This document shows, one piece after another, positions 1 to 9,462 of a stretch of 64,000 nucleotides of DNA. The notes under the pieces were generated by a model. That model had not been told where the DNA came from and ran no database searches. It saw nothing but the letters and a program-made list of their open reading frames with translations. A program made the position numbers and the translations under genes. This DNA comes from Poa pratensis (lineage: Eukaryota > Streptophyta > Magnoliopsida > Poales > Poaceae). Position 1 is the stretch's first letter. Every line of letters starts with the position of its first letter. Location: contig CAMZMU010000059.1 in the NCBI GenBank assembly GCA_947311845.1, forward strand, positions 42,478,982 through 42,542,981. The letters are read 5' to 3'.

Positions 1-60
1 AAGAGACCAAGAGTAAAGGTCCCTTTGGCTTTGAAGACATCTTCAAGGAGAGTAGCCAAA

Positions 61-1424
61 GGGCACGTTTGGTAGCTCGCACGACCTCCAAGGCTCTAAC
101 CAGGCCCGCTAGCTGCAAAAGCCTGGTGTTTGGATGCTTGTGAGAATTCCCGGGTCAGGCCTCAGCTACAAAAGGAGGCCAATAAACAGGCCCGCTGGGA
201 ACGGCCAAATCAGCAGTTCCCGTGGAGCAGGTCTGGTAGGTAGGAGCTTCATCGGCACGTCGCGAGCACCACGTCATCCCATCGTCCTCGGGGGCTTCGT
301 CAATGACGGTAAGGTCATCTCTAACCCTCGTATGCCTCATATATCTGTAAATCGATATAATTTCTCTGCTTAGCATGACATGCACGGCAGATCTAGGTTC
401 AATGTGCGTGAAAGGTTCAATTTTTCGGTCTTGTTCGTTGGTCTAGTGTAGGACTTTTTATTGGGGGTATGCTGGTAGCAAAATCATCTATTTGTACTAG
501 TGATTTCGTTTGGCTAGGGTTAAAAACGAACATATTTGGGTATTTCCGTCCAATTGGTTTTGATTTGTGCATTTGGTGTTGGGCTTAGGGATTTTATTTG
601 CGTCCAGTGATTAACACTTTGGCACCTCTCGTAGGGCTGGGGGGACTCTACCGAAGTTGTATGTATAAAGTTGGTGTGCACTCTTTTTGGTAAGTTACTC
701 CAGGTCTACTAAATTGGTGTGTGCTTTGATTTGCTGAGACACATAATTATTTTCGTACGTGCTCATTGTTATATGACAATGATTGAACTGTGCCATGGTT
801 AATGCAACAGGATTATGTACAGAACCGGGAAGTTTATATAAGGGTAATGCATGTACTACTACGTAGTCCCCTTTGCCCTATGTTGGCAATGTATTAAGAG
901 ACTTGTATGAACATCTTTGCATTCAAGAGGTGTACTTTACTATCTATTGGTGTGCACAAATGCAATTTTTGTGCATGATCATTGGTAATCGAAGGGGTAA
1001 TGCTACTTAACCTTGTGCAATGTACAACACATTGCTTATGCTCTATTCTTGGTTCAGTAGTATCATCTTTTTCTACATTAGTTTGTTTGTGCAATGTAAG
1101 TTCGAGGCCCAATTTTTCATGTCATCTCTTCAGTGTTGTGTGAGTTGCATGAACTCTGATTGCACCAAGCTGATGATTGAAACATGGCACAACCTAAATA
1201 AGTACAAGCAGTAATCCTACTATTGTACAAGCACATTTCAACATAGCCATAGTTGCATTTGAAGATGCTATGCGAGCTACCAAATAGCGGAGTCCATGTT
1301 TTGAGCCGGTGCAAAATTATGCTATGCGAGCTACCAATCGACGTGCACAACATGGCCAAGAGGGTGGTTTTGGAAAACCAGGCCCACATGACACAAATGT
1401 AGATGCTGGCTACCAAACGTGCCC
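61..1424. mobile_element. Non-autonomous DNA transposon, TIR GGGCACGTTTGGTAG, 3-bp TSD
   Basis: The left end reads GGGCACGTTTGGTAGCTCGC and the right end reads CTGGCTACCAAACGTGCCC, a terminal inverted repeat of about 15 bp. AAA lies on both sides (58-60 and 1425-1427), fitting a 3-bp target duplication. The motif GCGAGCTACCAA recurs twice near the right end (about 1266-1340), as subterminal repeats do. No transposase is visible in the 1364 bp; short frames inside look random. The 3-bp AT-rich duplication and the TIR style suggest a PIF/Harbinger-type non-autonomous element. The superfamily is inferred; the ends are seen directly. A second element with similar ends lies at 9463-10553. Confidence 0.6.
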
Positions 1425-1569
1425 AAAGTGTTGATCCAAAACATAGATTCTCTAACCAAGCCCCAACTAGATCTTGCAAAGTGTTGCCATTGGACCATTT
1501 TCTGCTAAACCAATTTCTTTGAGATTGATTTTGTAGCAGTTTTTCCGTAAACATGCAAGTCCGCCAAAA

Positions 1570-2775
1570 ATGGCATCAAAATCGAGTTCTACTGGTTCTA
1601 AACAATTTGGGCCGCAAGAAGGGCCATCAGAAGAGGGCCGTGATGGAATGAGGGCCTTCAATAAGATGATTGATAAAATGGCCCACGTTTCTGGGATTGC
1701 AGTCGATGTCTTAGCATGGGGCATGTGGTCGGTGCTTGCACCAGGAAAATCAGATGTAGGGATTGTTTCATCTCTGGTCATATTGCGAAAAACTGTTTTA
1801 ACCGAACGAAGAAAACAGTGCACCGATGGGTTCCTAAAAAAGTAACCCTATGTAATCCGGGAGAACCTTTGCTGATAGAAGCTGCTAGTGCAAATAAAGT
1901 GCACTCTCTGAAACTGCCAGCAGACCCAATGCCTCTGGATGGTAATCTGCATCATCCTGTCACCTCTGATTCTAAAGTGTAGCAAACTGATGTCATAGAA
2001 GAGGAGCCAGCACCTGAAGGCAATTTGAACAACGTCAAGGTCCCAGAAGGAATTTTTAACAATGATGAGGCAAATATGTGGGCAGTTGTTCCCTGTGTGC
2101 AGCCAGTGGTCGACCCTCAGGAGATGATGGTTAGGGAACCTTTGCAGGTGATGGTGCTCCTTCTGCACAATGGTGCCAATGTTAAACCTGTTTTTGGTCC
2201 GAGCTGCCCCCTGAGATGTAATGGAAAAAGTTGTTTGATGAGCTGATGCCACAGATTTTGTCCAAAGATGTCCCTCTCTCGATGAAAATACAGCCACTCG
2301 AGTCAGTGATCCTATCCAAGAGGTCTTGGGCTGTGGCATTTGATGAACACACAGGTTTCCAAATTACTTTCATTCAAGAGGAAGAGGAGATATCTAGAAG
2401 GTCTGTCTCGTCGATACATGGGAGGCAGGTGGCAATATCTCTATGTTTTGATAGCCTCAACGATGGAGAAAGTTCAGAGTCTGCTCCCCCTGTTTTCGTT
2501 GCCTCACCTGCACCCGTGGTAAATAGAAGATAGTGGTTCAGCCAGGTGAACGGAGGTTCACAAGGAGCTCTTTGAAGAATGATGGTTTTAAGCCTACATC
2601 CACTACAGTTAGCAGGCATGAGAAATGTTCGAGAGCAAAATTGCTGATTAAGGAGGTGACTAGAGAAAACAAGTCTGAAGAAGCCGAGGTACAATACCCA
2701 GCTACTCCAATACATGTGATGCAGAGTGTGGGAAAAGAGCTTGGCATAGATGCCAACTTGTTGACTAAGGAATAG
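1570..2775 (+). pseudogene. LINE ORF1 (zinc-knuckle RNA-binding protein) remnant
   Basis: ORF1 proteins of plant L1 elements bind element RNA and usually carry a DUF4283 domain followed by a CCHC knuckle. Here the frame opens at 1570 (MASKSSSTGSKQF) and shifts near 1720. The knuckle CRDCFISGHIAKNC (CxxCxxxGHxxxxC) is encoded at about 1756-1800. Later frames (2025-2246, 2231-2533, 2533-2775) resemble the acidic middle and basic tail of such proteins, including GERRFTRSSLK near the end. Only about 50 residues precede the knuckle and no DUF4283-like stretch is seen, so the N-terminal domain appears deleted. Several frameshifts make it non-functional. Confidence 0.7.
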
Positions 2776-2810
2776 CTTGAAGCTGGTTCTTCTACTGATC
2801 CAGAAAACGC

Positions 2811-5800
2811 TTGATTTTTTTTATAATGAGTCTATCTAGTTTAAGAAAGTGGAGGGTTCTGTGCTGGAATGTTCGCGGCCTAAACTCTGAAAATCGACAT
2901 AATGAAGTACGTGCTAAAATTGATGAAAGTGAATGCGCTGTGATCTGCTTGCAAGAGACTAAATGTGAGTCGTTTGATTGGATATTCATTCGTAAATTCT
3001 GTCCTAAACGATATGATTGCTTTGCTTTCTCTCCTTCGGTGGGAGCTTCGGGTGGCTTGCTGGTACTCTGGAACTCCTCTGTGTTCTATGGGCAACTGAT
3101 TGAAATTAATCGTTTTTCAGTGTCAGTTAACTTTACGTCAGTGCATAACAAGGAATCGTGGACTATGGTGTCAGTTTATGGGTTGTGTCAGGGTGAGGAT
3201 AGGGATCTTTTTGTATCATGGCTATATAACCTTAACATCCCAACGATGGTGAACTGGTTACTATTGGGGGATTTCAACTTCATTCGCTCTCAGGCGAACA
3301 GAAATAGACCGGGAGGGAACCAGAATGATATGTTTATTTTTAATGAAATCATTGGTCACTTGGGCCTGCTAGAATTATCTTTAAAGGATCGTGCGTATAC
3401 ATGGTCGAACATGCAGGAACGCCACTTCTCAAACAGCTAGACTGGTTTTTTACCAGTGCTAATTGGATCACAGATTACCCGAATTCTATGGTGTTCACTC
3501 TTGCTAAAACAGGCTCAGACCATGTCCCTTGTGTGGTGAATATTGACACTAATATGCCAGGGTTTAAGGAGTGTGTTGATCAATCTTGGGCGAAAGGTTC
3601 AAGTGTTCAACTAAAAGCCACATCTCTGCTGTGGTGGTTGACAAACTGAAGAGCTTGAGGTTTTGCCTTAAGAAGTGGAATAAGAGTCCGTCTAAACTGA
3701 AGATACTCATAAAGCAATGCAATAGTGTCATCCTTTGTTTTGACACCATGGAGGAGCATCGTCCTTTGTTCAGGTCTGAATTCAACTTTCGGAAAATTGT
3801 AAAGTTGCATCTTGATGAGTTGTTAGCGGCTGAGTGTGCCTACTGGAAGAAGCGGTGTACCATTTGTTGGATAAAGCAGGGAGAAAAAACACTAAATTCT
3901 TCCGTGCTATTGCAAGAAATACTATCTCAATGCTTAAAAACTCTGATGGGGTGGAAGTTAATGATCATCATGAGATGGCAGCTATGCTTTGGTCGTGTTA
4001 TAAGGACAGAATGGGGCAGTCCCAGGGGATACAAATGCAGTTTGACATCGCACATCTGATTCCAAGAGTCGTGGGCCTTGATGAATTGATTGTTCCTTTT
4101 ACTAGGAAGGAAATGAATGATGTTGTTGCAGCTATGCCATCGGATAGGGCTCCTGGTCCGGATGGGCTTAATGGGATGCTTGTGAAGCGCTGCTGGTCTA
4201 CTATTCAAGGTGAATTCTATCGACTGAGGAATTTCATGCTGGAACACTTATATTGGAAAATATCAATGGATCTTATATCACTTTGGTGCCTAAAGTTCCT
4301 GTGCCAGTTAAGGTCAATGACTTCCGTCCAATCTCCCTCACAAATGTTTGCTTAAAGTTCTTGACAAAGTTGGCAGCGAATAGATTGCAAGATGTTATCT
4401 TGAAGTGTGTGCACAAAAACCAGTATGGGTTTATTAGAGGAAGGTCTATACAAGACTGCGTGGCTTGGTCCTTTGAGTATCTCTACCAATGTCATGCTTC
4501 TAAAAAACCGATCATCATAATAAAGTTGGACTTTGCTAAAGCATTCGATACAATAGAACATGATGCGACATCCAAGTGCTTCAGCATATGGGATTTAATG
4601 CCAAATGGTTAGGCTGGGTCAGGAGTCTTATATCTTCTGGTTCCTCGGCTATACTTCTTAATGGTGTGCCTGGTAAGCAGTTCCAGTGTAAGAGAGGAGT
4701 CAGACAGGGGGATCCGTTGTCTCCCTTGTTATATGTTCTTGGTTTTAGTTGCTTCAGTTGATGGTGAATGATTTGTTAAACCAAGGACTTATAAGCTTGC
4801 CCATTGTCACACATGATACTGACTTCCCCATACTGCAATATGCTGATGATACGCTACTTATTATGCCTGCGGATGGAAATCAATTGAGACAGCTGAAAAG
4901 TACCTTGGAGAAGTTTTCTGTATCCACTGGTCTGAGAATCAACTATAATAAATCATCCATGATCCCCATAAATGTTGAACAAGATGCCATATCCCAATTG
5001 GCTGCTGATTTCGGTTGTCAAGTAGGGAGCTTACCCTTCACCTATCTAGGTCTCCCGTTAGGAACAACCAGACCTACGATCACAGATTTGATGCCCTTGG
5101 TCTGTAACCTAGAGAGAAAACTTGGCCTCTAGCTCATGTTTCTTAAACCAAGGATCTAGGTTGCAACCAATTAATTCTGCTCTGTCGTCCATGCCCTTAC
5201 ATTTCTTATGTTCGTTGAGTCTCCCTCCGGGCTTAACCAAGCAAATAGACACAATTTTGAGACAATGCCTATGGAGAGATAATACTGACACAACTAGGTA
5301 GTCTCTGGCAGCATGGGAACTGATCTGTAAACCTAAAAAATGTTGGGGTCTTGGTGTGGTTGATTTCCAAAAGAAGAATGCTGCTTTGCTGATAAAGTTC
5401 CTGGACAAATTTTATAACCGAGTTGATACACCTTGGGTGCACTTAGTTTGGAGTGTTTACTACACTGACAAAGTACCGCATGCTGATAATCTAAGGGATT
5501 CATTTTGGTGGAGGGACATCATGAAGTTAGTGGATAATTTCAGAAGCGTATCCTATGTCAGACGTGGCACTGGAGATACTTTCATGTTCTGGTCAGATAG
5601 TTGGCAGATTAAGGGTTCAATTTCAACTACGAGAGCAAGATTTCCCAGGCTTTGCTCCTTTGCGTTGAATGATGACATTTCGGCGGCTTCAGTTTTTGCG
5701 GCAACAGAGGACTTAGCTTCGTTGTTTACTTTACCCTTGTCTCAGCAAGCGTTCAATGAAATGGAGAATTTAAAGACCCTATTGGAGAATAATCCACCAA

Positions 5801-6330
5801 GCCATGGCCGAGATGTGTGGTCTTATTGCTGGAGTGAGAAATATACTGCTGGGCAATTTTATAATGGAGGTGTTCTCGGCCTTGACAGTGCCAAAGACAT
5901 ATGGGTGGATTTGGGAAACTTCTTGCACGATGAACTTTAAAGTGTTTGCCTGGCTGTTGTTGCAAGATAGACTGAACACAAAGGACATGTTAAAGCGTAG
6001 GCACTGGAATGTTGCAGATGATGACCATTGTGTGCTATGCCCTCTGAGAACATATGAAGATAGAGAGCATCTCTTCTTCACATGTAATTTTAGCCAGCGA
6101 GTCTGGAATTACTTGCAAATTAAGTGGATAGTGGGGGATAACATTCAGGCTGTCATATCAATGGCTAGAAGTTTTCGACATGTTTTCTCCATGGAGGTCA
6201 TCATTGTGGCTTGTAGACATATTTGGCTACAAAGAAATGGTAAGATCTTAAGGAGAGGCCAACTTTTAACACATGGAGAAGTGGCTTTGTTCATGACATG
6301 TCCATGCTTAGACATAGAATGAAAGCCAAG
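2811..6330 (+). pseudogene. LINE ORF2: endonuclease, reverse transcriptase, zf-RVT, frameshifted
   Basis: ORF2 would nick target DNA and reverse-transcribe the element. The APE endonuclease signatures appear in order: WNVRGLN (about 2868), CLQETK with the catalytic Glu, LLLGDFNFI (about 3265) and SDHVPC (about 3518). The reverse transcriptase follows: APGPDG (about 4150), FRPISLTN (about 4322), [18 protein letters not shown] (motif A, about 4525), RQGDPLSP (motif B, about 4700) and YADD (motif C, about 4840). A zf-RVT domain with CVLC and EHLFFTC is at about 6025-6085. Reading requires many frame changes (around 3440, 3600, 3830, 4250, 4576, 4749, 5356 and 5804), so this is a dead copy. Confidence 0.88.
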
Positions 6331-6539
6331 CATGTGCCAAGTTTGTTGGCCTGGTTAGCTTATCTACCTTAGTGTTTGTATAGTTCTAACCCCCTCCCTT
6401 CCCTCTCCTTCCTCCTTCCTTGCAAATATTTGTACAGCTTGTTGTGAATTGAGATGAGAAAATAGAAAATGTTGTGGGGCGGTTGCCCTACAGTCGTGCT
6501 TAGAAAAAATGCATTTGGACAATTTACGAGGTATACACG

Positions 6540-7158
6540 CAGGGATGAAAACGGAACGAAATATTTCCGACATTTCCGCGGAAAAACGGAAACGTAATGG
6601 AAATACTAAAACATAAATGTAGTTTTGGAGAACGGAATCGGAAACTTTTATGCGGAAACGGAACAACATATTCCGGCGGACCGACCACATGAACGGAAAT
6701 TCCGCTTCTGGTAATAAGGAAATTCCCCTTTTTGTCATACAGTGCTTTCCAAATCTAGCAGGCCCAATAATTCTAGTGGAAACATTTAGGTACAATCCAA
6801 GATATGAATAAAAAATAAAAGTATATGAAGCGATCATGTTTAGGCCATATGTACTCGCATGTCATCTCCCTCTCGAGTCGTCACAGTTCGACATTTCAGT
6901 ATTGCACTAGCATTATAGTAGGTATTTTTCAATGTTGCCAAAGTTGATTACTTCTATATTATATAATCATGATAACTCGTTATATTTTATTTCACCATAG
7001 AAACTTGACAAGTTTGTTGGTTTCACTAAGTTTTCCTGCACTATTCAAGGGGTCTCATGGTTCTGTCAAACCTTATTCGATTCATATCTGTTTCCGACAA
7101 TATTTGTTTACAGGGTTTCTGTATTCATCTCTGCTGTATCCGCTCCGTTTTCATCCCT
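6540..7158. mobile_element. hAT-like non-autonomous transposon (about 0.6 kb)
   Basis: The left end CAGGGATGAAAACGGAACG matches the inverse of the right end CTCCGTTTTCATCCCT, a TIR of about 18 bp with CAGGGATGAAAACGG, a common hAT start in plants. Flanks are GTATACAC (6531-6538) and ATATACAC (7159-7166), an 8-bp duplication with one mismatch, as expected for hAT. The left arm is rich in GGAAACGGAA/TTCCG repeats. No transposase is seen. It lies just downstream of the LINE 3' end. Confidence 0.72.
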
Positions 7159-7166
7159 ATATACAC

Positions 7167-7776
7167 ATAAGAGTTGTCCCTATGTTTGGATTACTGGACA
7201 AAGCAAAACATCCAGATTAGCTTCAAAATCCAATGATTGTTTGCAACTATGCGTCCAAACTTGCCAGCTATTTTTATTATGCACCGTTACAGGTTGAAAT
7301 ATGTGCAACTGATTTCTTCAAGGCACATCACTGAATTCCGTCAATCTAACTTCTTTAGTGCTGTCACCAAAGACCAGAATACCAGGATAATCTAAGCAGC
7401 GGGCATGCTCAAACCTGTAGTTGTAATTCGAAGTTCAGGTTTACTTAGTTCAAACCAAAGTTGAATAGTTATTTGACTGTTAAATTGTTCGTTCTCGATC
7501 CAATATTAATTCAGTTCTTGGCTTCTTCAGATCTACTAAGACGACGTTGTTGGCTTCTTATGATCTACTAATATAAGTCCGCGATATTTTTTATTTGAGG
7601 TAAAGAACAACTTCAATAAAAATAAAATAAAAATAAAAATAAAGAGAATTTTCACAAAAAGAAGCAAAAAAAACAATGAAAAGGCATTGGTTTGCTAGGT
7701 TTAAGAAACTAGTACTCCAATGCCTGTTGGAAGACGGATATGAACTGAGAACGAGAGTTTAGCTGAAGAGAACAGA
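7167..7776. other. Intergenic, no gene recognised
   Basis: AT-rich sequence without a supported gene. It holds a short internal duplication (TTGGCTTCTT...GATCTACTAA at about 7518 and 7550) and a run of AAAATA repeats near 7615-7645. On the minus strand it is downstream of the two snoRNA-like units, so it may include the 3' end of their precursor. Confidence 0.5.
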
Positions 7777-7912
7777 AGATGTAGCAACTTGTTCGAGGCC
7801 GTCACAAAACAGATCAAATCTGAGCGGCACGGAGAACTGCACTTGATTTCGCCAACCTTCAATGCAAAGATTCGCCACTTTATCAGGCCCCTTTGCTCTG
7901 CAAATTGGCTTT
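7777..7912 (-). ncRNA. Box H/ACA snoRNA-like unit, distal copy
   Basis: On the minus strand this folds as a two-hairpin H/ACA RNA of about 136 nt. The 5' hairpin has lower stem GCCAA/UUGGC and upper stem GCAAAG/CUUUGC; 14 nt after the upper stem comes AAAUCA, which fits the H box ANANNA. The 3' hairpin has lower stem GCAGUU/AGUUGC (with two G-U pairs), upper stem GCCG/CGGC and apical stem CAGAU/AUCUG. ACA (7780-7782) lies 3 nt from the end. The 3' pocket strand UUCUCCGU is complementary to ACGGAGAA of plant 18S rRNA. It is the second of two tandem copies behind one promoter. The fold was read by eye and expression is unknown. Confidence 0.68.
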
Positions 7913-7961
7913 CTATTCTTCAGACAAAAATCAGGTTCGCGACAAAATAATGGAGGATTAG

Positions 7962-8096
7962 AGATGTAGCAGATTGTTCGAGGCCGTCACAGCATAGTAA
8001 ATCTGAGCGGCACGGAGAACTGCATTTGTTATCGCCAACCTTCAATGCAAAGATTCGCCACTTTATCAGGCCCCTTTGCTCTGCAAATTGGCTAAT
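7962..8096 (-). ncRNA. Box H/ACA snoRNA-like unit, promoter-proximal copy
   Basis: This is a tandem homologue of the 7777-7912 unit, offset by about 185 bp, with both guide pockets conserved. The 5' hairpin keeps GCCAA/UUGGC and GCAAAG/CUUUGC. The H box is AUAACA (ANANNA), again 14 nt past the upper stem. The 3' hairpin has GCAG/CUGC and GCCG/CGGC, with 15 nt from the upper stem to ACA (7965-7967), which is 3 nt from the 3' end. Differences between copies fall in loops and stem ends, while the H/ACA boxes and pocket UUCUCCGU stay. An overlapping 132-codon minus-strand frame (8318-7920) is probably spurious. Confidence 0.7.
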
Positions 8097-8326
8097 CTTT
8101 TTCAAGAAAAGATCGTAAAAAGCATGAACCAAAAATATCATGATGGACACATCAAGACAACAGATGAAGTCCAAATCAATCGACAACGAAGAAAATGAAA
8201 ATAGACAAAACAAAAGGAAGAGGGCAAAACGAATCGGAAGGGGAGAGATGATTTTTAACGCAAGTAGGCTGTAGGCGCGTACTATGACTGCGGCGGCTGG
8301 CGATGAAGTTGAGAACATGGCGATTG

Positions 8327-8404
8327 ATATTTATAGAGGGAAGACCAGCTGCTGCAAAACCCTAAGCCCACGGGCGTCTTGTAACTGGGCCTACTAATTG
8401 GGCC
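8327..8404 (-). promoter_or_regulatory. Minus-strand promoter: TATA box, telo-box, Site II motifs
   Basis: Reading the minus strand toward the snoRNA-like units: TGGGCC-type Site II motifs lie at 8399-8404, 8386-8391 and 8365-8370. A telo-box (AAACCCTAA, plus strand) is at 8357-8365 and TATAAATAT at 8327-8335. Telo-box plus Site II (TGGGCY) upstream of a TATA box is the established promoter layout of plant snoRNA clusters and ribosome-biogenesis genes. Transcription would start near 8300 and run through both H/ACA units. The motifs are seen directly; promoter activity is inferred. Confidence 0.65.
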
Positions 8405-8744
8405 GATTTTATCCGATAGAAATACCAGGCCCCAAAGTAAAAGCCAAGTCCCCCTCAAAAAAGAAAATTAGAAGTGATGCTCCCTAAAAATAATGCCCTG
8501 TCCTCGTATGTTACCCAAAAATAAACTAACGTGCAAGTGCTGCCCTAAGAGGTGTATGGCATGGTGATTCTCCTTTTTTTATTAGAGCTGTAATCGCAAA
8601 CGATGTAACTATTATATCCGAGTAATAAAGTATCTTTAATTTCAAAAAAAAAAGCGGAAAATAGTCTTGTAACCGAGGGATGTGAATTCACAAACTGGTT
8701 TGGCTCCAAATCAGTTTAAAGTACGAGAAAAGTAAAAGCAATTA
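8405..8744. other. Intergenic, short retroposon-like A-tail
   Basis: No gene is supported. At about 8585-8655 the sequence GAGCTGTAATCGC through AATAAAGTATC ends in a run of ten A, which looks like the 3' end of a short retroposed or LINE-derived fragment. The rest is unremarkable. Confidence 0.4.
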
Positions 8745-9258
8745 TGGGTGTAGGCTATTTGTCGTGCGCCTTTTAGAAAAGCTCACGGCAAATTGATCGC
8801 ACCTTGAGTAGACACACGAAAAAAGAAAAAAATGAAAGAAAAAATGATTTACCGTGAGTTTTACAAAACCTACGGCAAAAGGCTGGTCCCCACATGTAGG
8901 TGATTTGCCGTGAGCCTTTATCCGCCTGCGGGAAACCTATGGACCCACAGGTCAGTGATTTGCCGTGAGCTTTTTATAAAAGCTCACGACAAAATGGTCG
9001 CGTCGTTTTCCCGCCGTCAAAGGCGGATGCCGTGGACACGTGAACACCTGCCGTAAGCAGTGTTTTGCCGTGAGTTTTTCTCTCAATTTGCCGTGGGCAT
9101 TATTTTGATGTGAGCTTTATGCGGGATTTACCGTGTGCTTTCGCTTTGCCGTGAGTATAATGGTGGGTTTGCGGTAAATCATGTGTTTTCCGTAGGCCCC
9201 GACGAAATGCTTACGGCAAACTGAGAGTCTTACGACAAACAGGTCGTTTCCTGTAGTG
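8745..9258. mobile_element. CACTA transposon terminal fragment
   Basis: The right end is TGTAGTG (9252-9258), the complement of the CACTACA terminus of CACTA elements. Inside are many copies of a subterminal motif, TTTGCCGTGAGC, direct (about 8906, 8958, 9062, 9150) and inverted (AGCTCACGGCAAA at about 8774, AGCTCACGACAAA at about 8982). Such arrays bind the element's TnpA-type protein. No opposite CACTA end with this motif is in the window and there is no coding sequence, so this is one end of a deleted element. Confidence 0.75.
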
Positions 9259-9462
9259 TATCTTGTGTATTTAAAAATCTTTATCCAAAATATGACAATT
9301 TGTGGCCCGCGTAAAAAAATTATGTGCCTGACGCCGTTGCAATAATGCATCAATGGTTGAGTCGACGTCATTACATTAGTTCTTCCATCATTGAGTTGAC
9401 GGTCACGGTCAAAGAACGGCACTGATCGTGAAATGCACGGACGTCAGCTGCGCTGGAGCTAT

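Larger units (their letters stand above)
1428..6509 (+). mobile_element. LINE retrotransposon (plant L1 type), decayed
   Basis: A LINE in plus orientation: a short leader, ORF1 with a CCHC zinc knuckle, ORF2 with an APE endonuclease, reverse transcriptase and C-terminal zf-RVT region, then a 3' UTR ending in a short A run (about 6504-6509). The order and motifs are those of plant L1-clade elements. Both ORFs carry frameshifts and stops, so the copy is inactive. The 5' boundary is uncertain; it begins close to the right end of the preceding transposon. No convincing target duplication was found. Confidence 0.85.

Noticed and set aside
1253..6518. TGCATTTG before and after the LINE as a target duplication
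   Set aside because: The upstream copy (1253-1260) is inside the preceding transposon, whose right end at 1424 is intact, so the LINE cannot start there. The match is probably chance.
7920..8318. 132-codon minus-strand frame over the snoRNA region
   Set aside because: It begins only about 10 bp from the TATA box, resembles no protein, and the repeated units are better explained by conserved RNA structure.
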